Source: an uncultured Saprospiraceae bacterium (lineage in GTDB: Bacteria; Bacteroidota; Bacteroidia; Chitinophagales; Saprospiraceae). From it: a stretch of DNA of 11,561 nucleotides. The position numbers and the translations under genes are program-made. The DNA is taken from assembly GCA_938039305.1 (NCBI GenBank), contig CALHUZ010000342.1:1-11561 (forward strand), written 5' to 3'. This document shows, in pieces, positions 1 through 7,680 of the stretch; position 1 is the first letter of the stretch, and every line of letters starts with the position of its first letter. The notes under the pieces were generated by a model. That model ran no database searches. It saw nothing but the letters and a program-made list of their open reading frames with translations, and was not told where the DNA came from.

Positions 1-8
1 CAGAGTAT

Positions 9-26
9 TTCGACTTTGCAGTCGAA
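9..26. repeat. Short perfect inverted repeat (7-bp stem, 4-nt loop)
   Basis: TTCGACT (9-15) and AGTCGAA (20-26) are perfect reverse complements around the loop TTGC. It lies just upstream of the larger terminator hairpin at 48-90, so the two may form tandem hairpins at the 3' end of a transcript whose body lies left of the window. No T-run follows, so this one alone does not look like a terminator. It could equally lie inside the last codons of an upstream gene, because all three plus-strand frames are open across it. Its function is unknown. Confidence 0.4.
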
Positions 27-47
27 CTAATTTGTAATAAGATATTG

Positions 48-90
48 AAAAGAGCGCGGTTGACTTTATGTCAGCCGCGCTCTTTTTATT
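48..90 (+). terminator. Rho-independent terminator of an upstream transcript, possibly bidirectional
   Basis: AGAGCGCGGTTGA (51-63) pairs with TCAGCCGCGCTCT (71-83) to give a 13-bp stem with one G-T mismatch (a G·U wobble in RNA) and a 7-nt loop (64-70). A T-rich tail, TTTTTATT, follows on the plus strand. The AAA at 48-50 can extend the stem into the T-run. Read on the minus strand the tail is also T-rich, so it could stop transcription in both directions. It most likely ends a plus-strand gene left of the window and insulates the HTCS gene that starts at 302. Confidence 0.85.
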
Positions 91-290
91 CGGATATTTT
101 CGTAATTAACCCATAAACATATTTAACTTTAAGAGCGTATAAACGTCTTACACATACTCATCACTTTTATTTATAATTATTAAGTAAAGGTTGCTTTAAA
201 TATTCAAACAAACATTCAATCCAGTAATCGTACAATTAGACATATATATTTCAAATGAACTTCACAAATTCTCTTAAGAATATAATGTCA

Positions 291-296
291 TAAGGA
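291..296 (+). promoter_or_regulatory. Weak Shine-Dalgarno-like site of the HTCS gene
   Basis: TAAGGA ends 5 bases before the ATG at 302. This supports that start codon, which is directly followed by a plausible signal peptide. Between the terminator (ending near 90) and this site I see no convincing -33/-7 pair. TAACTTTA (124-131) and TATATTTC (about 245-252) each match TAnnTTTG at all but one position, but neither has a TTTG at the right distance. Confidence 0.5.
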
Positions 297-301
297 TTAA
301 T

Positions 302-3300
302 ATGAACTCATTTTTCAAAGCATTTTGGAGTATATATTTTCTCATTTCAGTTAACCCTCTAACTGCACAAAACACCTATATAAAGTTCGATCATATTACT
401 ACGGAAAACGGACTACCTCAAGAACACGTTTTTGCTGTATTAGAAGATAAGAAAGGATTTCTTTGGATAGGTATGGAATCGGGCTTAGCACGTTATGATG
501 GGTATTCTTTTAAAACTTATACACATGATCCCTCTGACTCTACCAGCATTAGCAGCAATATTGTAAGGGTTATTTTTCAAGACGAACAAGGTTCTTTATG
601 GGTAGGAACAGATGGTGGAGGGGTATCTAGATATAATCATCAAAATGACGAGTTCACTAACTTTAAGCATGATCCTAACAATTCCAATAGTTTAAGTGGC
701 AATCGGGTCCATGGTATAGCAGCCGATGCAAATGGGACAATTTGGGTGGCAACGCTAGCAAGTGGTCTCAATAGAATCGTTCTTGAACAAAGCGAAAATT
801 CCCGCTGTGACGCAACAGCTTGCTTTACCCGTTTCCGGTATAATCCCAGCGTGCCGACTAGCTTGGCGGATGATAACATCTGGACTATGATAATCGACAG
901 CAAAAACCGCCTTTGGGCAGGTACGGTTTCTGCAGGCTTGGATATGTTAAATTTGAATATTGAAGGAGATGGCAATGGTATTTTTAAACACTTTGAAAGT
1001 AAGACGAGGGCTCCGTTTAGCCTCAGTGGCAATTCTGTAAAGTCCATTTATGAAGATCGCAAAGGGACGCTTTGGGTAGGGACAGAATTTAAGGGCTTAA
1101 ACCGTTTTAATGATGAGGATGAAAAATTCGATTCTTGGCAATTTGATCAAACTAACCCTAATAGCGTCAGCCACAATCACGTATCATGTCTTTTGGAGGA
1201 TAGCGATGGCAATTTTTGGGTCGGCACGAATGGCGGAGGGGTAAATATTTTCGATAGAGAAAATGAAACTTTCACTCCATTTAAAAACACCCCGGAAGAC
1301 CCTTATAGTTTGAACGGTAACCTCGTCAATACCATACACCAAAGCAGTAAGGGTATTTTATGGTTAGGAATGGTCAACAAAGGATTGAATTGGATTGATC
1401 CTCAAAAACAACTCATCAAACATTTTTATCCTATCCCAGGCCAGCTCGGCAGTTTGAACGGCAATCTGATTAAAGCCATTTATGAAGATAAGAAAGGAGA
1501 AATTTGGGTGGGCGCATATAACAGTGGCTTAAGCCATTTTAATTCAAAAACAGACAAATTCACCAGTCATTTGCAGTCCGTAGTTGGTAGTAATGTTGTA
1601 AAAAATAATGTCCAACGCATTTATGAAGACACAAATGAAAACCTATGGATTGGTACAGATGGTGGTGGCCTTTTTCTGTTTGACCGCAAGAATAAATCCT
1701 TTTCTGATTTTAATAAAACTGCTTCAGGTTCTGAACTATCTGGGAAAGCCATCTGGGCAATATGCGAAGATTTGAAAGGCAACATTTGGATTGGAACTGC
1801 CGATGGAGGATTAAGCCAATTCAACTGGCAATCAAAGCAGTTTCGTCACTTTGGGCATGATCCCAATAACTCAAATGGCCTAAATAGCAATGATATTCGT
1901 GTCGTTTTTGAAGACCATCTCGGCATTCTTTGGATTGGCACTTATGGTGGTGGCCTTAATCGGTATAATCCCATAGATGAAACATTTATCCATTACACAA
2001 CTGAAAAGGGTAAGAAGGGTAACATCAGCAATGATATCATTACACATATATTCGAATCGCCTCTTACTCAACAGCTTTGGATAGGAACCTTTGGAGGCGG
2101 CTTAAATCGATTTGACAGAGTAACCGGATCTTTTATGGTTTATCAGGAAAAAGATGGACTTGCTAATGATGTGGTGAAAAGTATTGAAGAAGATTCAGAA
2201 GGTAATCTTTGGATTAGCACATTAAAAGGTATTAGTAAATTTAATCCTAATTCAGAAACATTTGTTAATTATACTACAAGCCATGGTTTACAGGGTAATG
2301 GATTTAATTTAGGGGCTTCTTGTTTTTCACAGACTGGTGCCATGTATTTTGGTGGAACGAATGGATTGAATATTTTTTTTCCTGACAGAATAAAAAAACA
2401 AGTTAATGAAAGTTATAATAGCTTAGTCACTGACTTAAAAATATTCAACCGCTCTATCCAGCCTGGAGAAAATATTAGAAACAAGACTATTCTGCAAAAA
2501 GTTATTGACGAAACAAAAGCGATTTCCATCCCCTATTTCATAAATGATTTCACCTTTGAATTTGCTGCCCTTGACTTTGCAGATTCTGACAATATCAAAT
2601 ACGCCTATCAATTGGAAGGTGCCACTAATGACGACTGGCATTATAACGATGCCAGTCGTCGGTATGCTTCATTTTCTAACTTGGCTTCTGGTGATTATAC
2701 TTTCAAGGTGAAAGCTTCTAATACCGAAGGGCTTTGGAATGGCCAAGTTACTCAGATAGCTGTAACTATACTTCCTGCACCATGGCAGACAATTTGGGCC
2801 TATGTCTTGTATACTCTCATATTCCTTTCTCTTATTTATCTTTTCAGAAAATATGAACTAGCTCGTTTTAAATTAAAAAATGAACTAAATTTTGAGCGAC
2901 TGGAGCGTCAAAAAAATAAAGAACTCAATAAAATGAAACTCCGGTTTTTCACCAATATCTCGCACGAAATTCGGACCCCTCTTACTTTGATTTTGAGCCC
3001 AATTCAGGAATTGATTACCTCCGGAGATCTGCGACAGGAAGTCCGTGCCCAATTGACGAACATCAATCGCAATGCTAATCGTCTATTACTTTTAGTTAAT
3101 CAATTGCTTGAATTTCGCAAGCAAGAAGCAGGGCATGCTGAACTTCAGGTGGCTAAGGGGGATTTTGTAAAATCCATTATGGAAATTATCTTGTCTTTTA
3201 AAGAATTCGCTCATCACCGAAATATAGATTTTTCATTTAATCACCAACCCGATAAAATTGATTTATGGTATGATCGGAACAAAATGGAAAATGTATTTTT

Positions 3301-4507
3301 TAACGTTCTCTCCAACGCTTTTAAATTCACGCCTGATGGTGGAAAAATTGACATCAATATCACCAAAGAAGAAAAGATTGTCCAAATTGTAATAGAGGAC
3401 ACAGGCAAAGGTATTTCCAAGAAAGACCTACCTCATATCTTTGAAAGATTTCATAAATTCGACAAAGACTACTCTGGTAATTATCTCGGTAGTGGTATTG
3501 GACTGGCATTGGTTAAAAAACTGGTCGGGTTACACCACGGTACTATATGGGCGGAAAGTGAGGAGGATGTGTCCACACGTTTTGTAATTGAATTACCCTT
3601 AGGCGTGAAGCACTTCAAAGAGGAGGAAATCATCTCTGACCATAAGGGCAGTGAGCATGCCATTCATTATCAGATCGAAAATCAAGATGGCGATTTTGAA
3701 CCTACCTCACTACCCCCTTCTGCTGATGCACCTACATTATTGATTGTAGAAGACAATGAGGACGTCAGAAATTATTTGAAAAAATTGTTTCTACCCCAAT
3801 GTCACATTCTGGAAGCTTCTAATGGAAAGATAGGTTGGGATGTAGCATTGAAGCATTTACCCGATCTAATTATTTCAGATGTCTTAATGCCCGAAATGGA
3901 TGGATTGCAGTTTTGTAGAAAATCTAAAACTACTCTTGAAACAAGCCATATTCCTATTATCTTACTTACTGCTCGCGCTTCTATATTGTATCAAACAGAA
4001 GGTATGGAAACAGGGGCGGATGATTACCTCACTAAACCCTTCAACCCTACCCTACTTAAGTTGAGAGTCAAAAATTTAATAACCTCAAGAAAAAGACTCC
4101 GAGAAAAATTTAGCCAAAACTTAGCTCTTGAGCCTCACGAAATTGCCATTACATCTCCTGATCAATCATTGCTTCGGCGAGCTATTGATGCCGTTGAAAA
4201 ACATATGGATGACGCTGAGTTTGACGTGAGTATGCTCGCAAAAGAAATTGGAATCAGCCGACCAGTTTTGTATCGAAAGCTGCCTGCTATCACTGATAAC
4301 ACCCCCAATGAATTTATTAGAATCATTCGCTTGAAAAGAGCTGCTCAAATTTTAACTAAAGTCGACATATCCATTTCGGATGTCTGCTATCAGACGGGAT
4401 TCAAAACACCTAAATATTTTAGTAAATGCTTCCGAGATTTCTTTGGTATTTTGCCTTCTCAGTATGCTAAACAAAATAAGGAAAGAATAATTAAAGAATC
4501 AGAGTGA
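302..4507 (+). CDS. Hybrid two-component system (HTCS) one-piece sensor/regulator
   Basis: This is a membrane-spanning PUL regulator that combines sensor, kinase, receiver and DNA-binding domain in one 1401-residue chain, a usual HTCS length. Visible domains in order: signal peptide (about 1-22, ending LTAQ); about 14 Reg_prop propeller motifs of the LWIGT-x-GGGL-x-R type (about 30-690), expected to form two seven-bladed periplasmic propellers; Y_Y_Y domain (about 760-825); one membrane helix (about 828-850); HisKA with phospho-acceptor His888 in NISHEIRTPL; HATPase with N box (N1001, N1005), DTGKGI (from D1033) and GSGIGLAL (1063-1070); receiver with acidic pair E1150/D1151, phospho-acceptor D1193 and K1245; AraC-type helix-turn-helix (about 1303-1395). 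All key residues are present, so it should be active. It converges on the esterase gene with a 21-bp gap and most likely controls the neighbouring susC-susD-esterase operon. The ligand cannot be read from sequence. Confidence 0.96.
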   Translation: MNSFFKAFWSIYFLISVNPLTAQNTYIKFDHITTENGLPQEHVFAVLEDKKGFLWIGMESGLARYDGYSFKTYTHDPSDSTSISSNIVRVIFQDEQGSLWVGTDGGGVSRYNHQNDEFTNFKHDPNNSNSLSGNRVHGIAADANGTIWVATLASGLNRIVLEQSENSRCDATACFTRFRYNPSVPTSLADDNIWTMIIDSKNRLWAGTVSAGLDMLNLNIEGDGNGIFKHFESKTRAPFSLSGNSVKSIYEDRKGTLWVGTEFKGLNRFNDEDEKFDSWQFDQTNPNSVSHNHVSCLLEDSDGNFWVGTNGGGVNIFDRENETFTPFKNTPEDPYSLNGNLVNTIHQSSKGILWLGMVNKGLNWIDPQKQLIKHFYPIPGQLGSLNGNLIKAIYEDKKGEIWVGAYNSGLSHFNSKTDKFTSHLQSVVGSNVVKNNVQRIYEDTNENLWIGTDGGGLFLFDRKNKSFSDFNKTASGSELSGKAIWAICEDLKGNIWIGTADGGLSQFNWQSKQFRHFGHDPNNSNGLNSNDIRVVFEDHLGILWIGTYGGGLNRYNPIDETFIHYTTEKGKKGNISNDIITHIFESPLTQQLWIGTFGGGLNRFDRVTGSFMVYQEKDGLANDVVKSIEEDSEGNLWISTLKGISKFNPNSETFVNYTTSHGLQGNGFNLGASCFSQTGAMYFGGTNGLNIFFPDRIKKQVNESYNSLVTDLKIFNRSIQPGENIRNKTILQKVIDETKAISIPYFINDFTFEFAALDFADSDNIKYAYQLEGATNDDWHYNDASRRYASFSNLASGDYTFKVKASNTEGLWNGQVTQIAVTILPAPWQTIWAYVLYTLIFLSLIYLFRKYELARFKLKNELNFERLERQKNKELNKMKLRFFTNISHEIRTPLTLILSPIQELITSGDLRQEVRAQLTNINRNANRLLLLVNQLLEFRKQEAGHAELQVAKGDFVKSIMEIILSFKEFAHHRNIDFSFNHQPDKIDLWYDRNKMENVFFNVLSNAFKFTPDGGKIDINITKEEKIVQIVIEDTGKGISKKDLPHIFERFHKFDKDYSGNYLGSGIGLALVKKLVGLHHGTIWAESEEDVSTRFVIELPLGVKHFKEEEIISDHKGSEHAIHYQIENQDGDFEPTSLPPSADAPTLLIVEDNEDVRNYLKKLFLPQCHILEASNGKIGWDVALKHLPDLIISDVLMPEMDGLQFCRKSKTTLETSHIPIILLTARASILYQTEGMETGADDYLTKPFNPTLLKLRVKNLITSRKRLREKFSQNLALEPHEIAITSPDQSLLRRAIDAVEKHMDDAEFDVSMLAKEIGISRPVLYRKLPAITDNTPNEFIRIIRLKRAAQILTKVDISISDVCYQTGFKTPKYFSKCFRDFFGILPSQYAKQNKERIIKESE
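390..2380 (+). repeat. Tandem propeller-blade repeats inside the HTCS sensor domain
   Basis: About 14 degenerate copies of a roughly 45-60-codon unit encode Reg_prop blades. Each has a core like LWIGT-D-GGGL-x-RY/F, often preceded by a segment like DPNNSNSLSGN and an acidic ED-x2-G turn. Clear cores include LWIGMESGL, LWVGTDGGGV, LWVGTEFKGL, FWVGTNGGGV, LWIGTDGGGL, IWIGTADGGL, LWIGTYGGGL and LWIGTFGGGL. The last (MYFGGTNGL) is degenerate. This is protein-level repetition typical of HTCS sensors, not a DNA repeat array. Boundaries are approximate. Confidence 0.85.
2630..2660. repeat. Perfect 12-bp inverted repeat within the HTCS coding sequence
   Basis: GACGACTGGCAT (2630-2641) and ATGCCAGTCGTC (2649-2660) are perfect reverse complements separated by the 7-nt loop TATAACG. 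It lies in the Y_Y_Y domain region, where it encodes DDWHYNDASR. In mRNA this would be a stable GC-rich hairpin within an AT-rich gene. No clean T-run follows, so it is not a classical terminator. It may be chance or may affect mRNA stability or translation. Confidence 0.6.
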
Positions 4508-4528
4508 TTTCCCACATATTTATTTGCT

Positions 4529-6076
4529 CTAATTATTACCTCCCAGTTCTATTCTAAAGGGTGCTAATGGAAGACCAGCGCTATTAATTACATTATTATC
4601 AGGATAAGACGCCCAGGCGTATTTTACTTTTACTGGTATAAAATTAACAGGGTAAGTTAGGACGACTTCATCTTTAATTAGCAATATGTTTTCAGGGGCT
4701 ATGATTGTTTCTAAAGAGCCTTCTTTTATATAGCCTTGCAAATAAAAACCTTTGGGTAAAGAGTCATTTTTTACACTCAAACCATCATAAGTGCTTTTGA
4801 AATGAAGAACGATTTTATGTGTTGCATTTGCCCAATGATATGAGCGAAGCATAGGACTTTCTGCCTCAATGTTTTTATTATAGGTTTCAGCAAGAGCCAA
4901 GTGAGCAAGTCGATGACCTATTACCTTCTTTTCTTTTGGATGTACATCTGTAGGATGTCCTTGGTCAATAGTTACAATCATGCCCGTATTTGTATTAGAT
5001 AGGCATCGCTGTTGTTCCTCTCGAAATTCAGCCCAAAGATTTCGGTTACCGATCTTGGGGAGTTGAGTAAAGTAAAATGGAAAATCTCCTTGACCCCAAA
5101 GGTCCCTCCAGCTCGTAACTAGCATTTGCATCATGGCTGGATAAGACAGTGGATGCGTGGCATTGGATTCTCCTTGATACCATATCACACCGCGTATAGT
5201 ATATGGTGCAATGAGTTTGATTGCAGAATCAAAAAGATAGCTTGGGGCGAACGGATGCCCAGGAAGTGGTCTATTTTTCTCTACGATAGCTTTGGCCCAG
5301 TTTTCTTTTGCTCTTTCTGCCAGCCACGGATGGATGATTTCGGATGTAATCCACGGCTGCTCGCCATCCACCAAGTGTTTCAACTGTGGATGACTCGCTA
5401 GTGCTTCTTTACTCACCCAAGATTGGCAAGGTGATCCACCTACAGCTACTTGAATTAAGCCAATTGGGATATTTAGTGAATCATATAATGCTCTTCCAAA
5501 ATAATATCCTACTCCTGAAAACATGCCGGCCGTTTCGGGTGCACTTAACGTCCATCTTGGTTGGTAAAAAAAGGCTCCTTCCGAAAATGCTTCTAATTGT
5601 TCTACTGAATAAGGAGTCTTGTAGGTGTCGTGCTTTTTTTTGAAATGAAATAGGCGGATGAGCGGAGAGTTAGCCTTTGGAATTTCAATGGAACCTTCAG
5701 TAGTTTGATGAAGTGGCCACTCCATATTCGATTGCCCGGAACAAATCCAAACCTCTCCTATGTAAATATCTATTATTTGTACTGTCTGATTTTCTGAGCT
5801 GATGCTTAATACATAAGCACCGCCTGCTTTCATAGCAGGTAGCGTTGCTTTCCAATTTCCATTATCGTCCGATTTAACCGTTATTTTATGACTATCCAAA
5901 GTCACTTCCACAAGCGCTGATGCATTGGTAGTTCCCCAGACCGGAATAGGTATGTTTCTTTGCAAAACCATATGTTCGCTGAAAATGTCAGGCAATTGGA
6001 GTTGGGCTTGTGCATTTATGGAAAAAATGAAAAGGAAGCAATATGACAGTAGATATATACAACATTCGTTCTTCAT
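4529..6076 (-). CDS. Secreted sialate O-acetylesterase-family (SASA, SGNH-type) esterase
   Basis: This is a 515-residue carbohydrate esterase predicted to remove O-acetyl groups from a glycan in the periplasm or outside the cell. A signal peptide covers about residues 1-24 (hydrophobic run, then INAQA). An N-terminal beta-sandwich-like part (about 25-105) starts with LPDIFSEHMVLQR, typical of the family. The SGNH core shows the nucleophile Ser116 in GQSNM (114-118), the oxyanion blocks GGSPCQSW (213-220) and WYQGESN (299-305), and the Asp377/His379 pair in DVHP. All catalytic residues are present and the length is normal. It is the third gene of the susC-susD operon, 90 bp after susD but behind an intrinsic terminator. 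The SASA family name does not prove sialic acid as substrate, because relatives deacetylate xylan and other polysaccharides. The fold and chemistry are secure; the substrate is not. Confidence 0.93.
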   Translation of the reverse strand: MKNECCIYLLSYCFLFIFSINAQAQLQLPDIFSEHMVLQRNIPIPVWGTTNASALVEVTLDSHKITVKSDDNGNWKATLPAMKAGGAYVLSISSENQTVQIIDIYIGEVWICSGQSNMEWPLHQTTEGSIEIPKANSPLIRLFHFKKKHDTYKTPYSVEQLEAFSEGAFFYQPRWTLSAPETAGMFSGVGYYFGRALYDSLNIPIGLIQVAVGGSPCQSWVSKEALASHPQLKHLVDGEQPWITSEIIHPWLAERAKENWAKAIVEKNRPLPGHPFAPSYLFDSAIKLIAPYTIRGVIWYQGESNATHPLSYPAMMQMLVTSWRDLWGQGDFPFYFTQLPKIGNRNLWAEFREEQQRCLSNTNTGMIVTIDQGHPTDVHPKEKKVIGHRLAHLALAETYNKNIEAESPMLRSYHWANATHKIVLHFKSTYDGLSVKNDSLPKGFYLQGYIKEGSLETIIAPENILLIKDEVVLTYPVNFIPVKVKYAWASYPDNNVINSAGLPLAPFRIELGGNN

Positions 6077-6096
6077 AGTAAGCTCTGGTTGGTTAT

Positions 6097-6123
6097 AAAA
6101 AAAAGGGGGATGTAACTCCCCCT
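6097..6123 (-). terminator. Intrinsic terminator between susD and the esterase gene
   Basis: On the minus strand AGGGGGA (6123-6117) pairs with TCCCCCT (6110-6104) around the 6-nt loop GTTACA and is followed directly by eight T residues (6104-6097). The stem is a perfect 7 bp with a textbook U-tract. It lies 44 bp after the SusD stop and 20 bp before the esterase start. Transcription from the susC promoter would be stopped or reduced here, giving more SusC/SusD than esterase. I see no clear separate promoter in the 90-bp gap. Confidence 0.87.
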
Positions 6124-6166
6124 CGATTTGCAGTAAATATGAAAAAACTATGAAAAATTCTTCTAA

Positions 6167-7669
6167 TTAATATCCAGGTGTTTGTTCTAATCCCGGATTT
6201 CTTCCTATCATATCTGTGGTAATCGGTAATAGAAGCTTAAATTCGTCACCAGAATTTAAGAAGGTGATATTATCAATTACATATTGGCTGCCAGCTCTTC
6301 TAAGATCCCACCATCTTTTCCCTTCACCAATGAACTCTTTATAACGTTCATCTAATATAGCATTCGCATTATCTACTTGTGAACCATTTGAATAGCCATT
6401 CGTATCCACATTATAATTTTCACCATAAGCTCTTTCTCTAATTAGATTAACCTCACTCGATGGATCTTCACCCAAAAGATTTTTTGCTTCAGCCAATAGC
6501 AATAGAACATCTGCATATCTATATACTGGTATATCATTTTCAAATATGCGTTCAGAACCAATTACCCGACCTAAAAACTTTTTAAAGATTGAACCAAAAT
6601 AAGCAGGCTCTGTATAATTAGGGTATCCTGCACCTCCATTGTCATCAATGTATAACCTAATAAAAGTGGCTTCTTTGCGGCTATCATTGTTATCGTCTAA
6701 CAATAAAATGGTTTTTTCTGACTGACCATATCTGTTCGCTCCAGCAATGATAAAATCGCTCATGGAAGCTCCTTGAGCATCAAACTGAGGATTGATTTCT
6801 GTACTTCGACCAGTTAAACTATTATAAAAATTAGAAGCTTCGTCTTGCGCGTACTGCATTGAAAAAATGAATTCGTCATTACCTTCACTTCCTATACCCC
6901 ATAAATCAGAAATACTGCTTTCTAAAGATATTCCTAACGAAGAAATCTGTTCCAATGCTGTTTTTGCAGTGGAAAAATCAGAACTACCTCCACCAAGTAG
7001 ACTTCCTGACCAGATATATACGTCACCTTTCAAAGCCAGTGTAGCTGCTTTAGACCAGAAATTTTTATTGCCTGTCCAAAAACTATCATCACTACCAAAT
7101 GTGCTTAAAGATGTTTCAAGATCAGACTTTATTAAACTCATGACTTCGGCTTGTGAAGATCTTGGTTCGCTTAGATTAGCTGGATCTATTGTACCCACAG
7201 GCTCTAAAATAATGGGCACATCACCCCAGGTTTTTAGTAATGTATAGTAGTACAAAGCCCTTAAGCCATAAGCCTGAGCCAATAAATGGTTTTGTTCATC
7301 AACATTGACAAACTGAACGTTGGGTGCATTTAGTAAAAAGTCATTTATCCTATGTATTCGAGAGTATAAATCTGCCCAACCATTAAAGGGTGCTGTAGCT
7401 TCCGAAATATTCGATTCTATTAAGCCTGTATTAGATGCTGACTCATATGTCCGACCACCCCAAATATCACTTCTCATTTCACCTAATAGCCAGAGATTAC
7501 CAGCGGAAGACCTTAAGTTTGCATATAACCCGGTATGTGCAGTTCTTGCTCCTTCTTCTGTATCCCAAAAACCCGCCGCTGTCAATTCACTAGGAGAAAT
7601 TATATTAAGTTCTTCTTCACATGAACTGACTATAAGTAGAGCTAATATTATATATATATACTTTTTCAT
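6167..7669 (-). CDS. SusD/RagB-family surface glycan-binding lipoprotein
   Basis: This is a 500-residue outer-membrane lipoprotein expected to sit as a lid on the SusC channel and bind oligosaccharides at the cell surface. The signal peptide ends in the lipobox IVSSC with lipidated Cys17. The acidic EEE right after Cys fits the surface-export signal described for Bacteroidota lipoproteins. The N-terminal SusD-like domain has the family segment around LRALYYYTLLKTWGDVP (about 136-151). The C-terminal RagB/SusD domain has RYADVLLLLAEAKNL, then LDERYKEFIGEGKRWWDLRR (439-458), and ends near GRNPGLEQTPGY. The length is typical and no damage is visible. The gap after the SusC stop is only 11 bp, so the two are cotranscribed and form a pair. 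Ligand specificity cannot be inferred from the sequence. Confidence 0.96.
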   Translation of the reverse strand: MKKYIYIILALLIVSSCEEELNIISPSELTAAGFWDTEEGARTAHTGLYANLRSSAGNLWLLGEMRSDIWGGRTYESASNTGLIESNISEATAPFNGWADLYSRIHRINDFLLNAPNVQFVNVDEQNHLLAQAYGLRALYYYTLLKTWGDVPIILEPVGTIDPANLSEPRSSQAEVMSLIKSDLETSLSTFGSDDSFWTGNKNFWSKAATLALKGDVYIWSGSLLGGGSSDFSTAKTALEQISSLGISLESSISDLWGIGSEGNDEFIFSMQYAQDEASNFYNSLTGRSTEINPQFDAQGASMSDFIIAGANRYGQSEKTILLLDDNNDSRKEATFIRLYIDDNGGAGYPNYTEPAYFGSIFKKFLGRVIGSERIFENDIPVYRYADVLLLLAEAKNLLGEDPSSEVNLIRERAYGENYNVDTNGYSNGSQVDNANAILDERYKEFIGEGKRWWDLRRAGSQYVIDNITFLNSGDEFKLLLPITTDMIGRNPGLEQTPGY

Positions 7670-7680
7670 ATTCTTTTAAT

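Noticed and set aside
1..37. Possible C-terminal end of an upstream plus-strand gene
   Set aside because: All three frames are open at the left edge, with stops at 28-30 and 35-37 and a third beyond the terminator. With fewer than 12 codons before the first two stops, no frame can be chosen and no product named.
640..1047. 135-codon minus-strand open frame inside the HTCS gene
   Set aside because: It is opposite a strongly conserved propeller-coding sequence, has no recognisable domain, and is explained by the repeat composition of the sense strand.
390..2380. CRISPR-like or satellite repeat array
   Set aside because: The periodicity is at protein level (Reg_prop blades) with diverged DNA and no constant-length repeats and spacers.
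5126..5643. Two plus-strand open frames (91 and 85 codons) opposite the esterase gene
   Set aside because: They lie antisense to conserved SGNH catalytic segments, carry no domain signal, and are unlikely to be genes.
6867..7679. Plus-strand open frames (126 and 119 codons) opposite the susD gene
   Set aside because: They are antisense to a well-supported SusD coding sequence, with no motif or start-site support.
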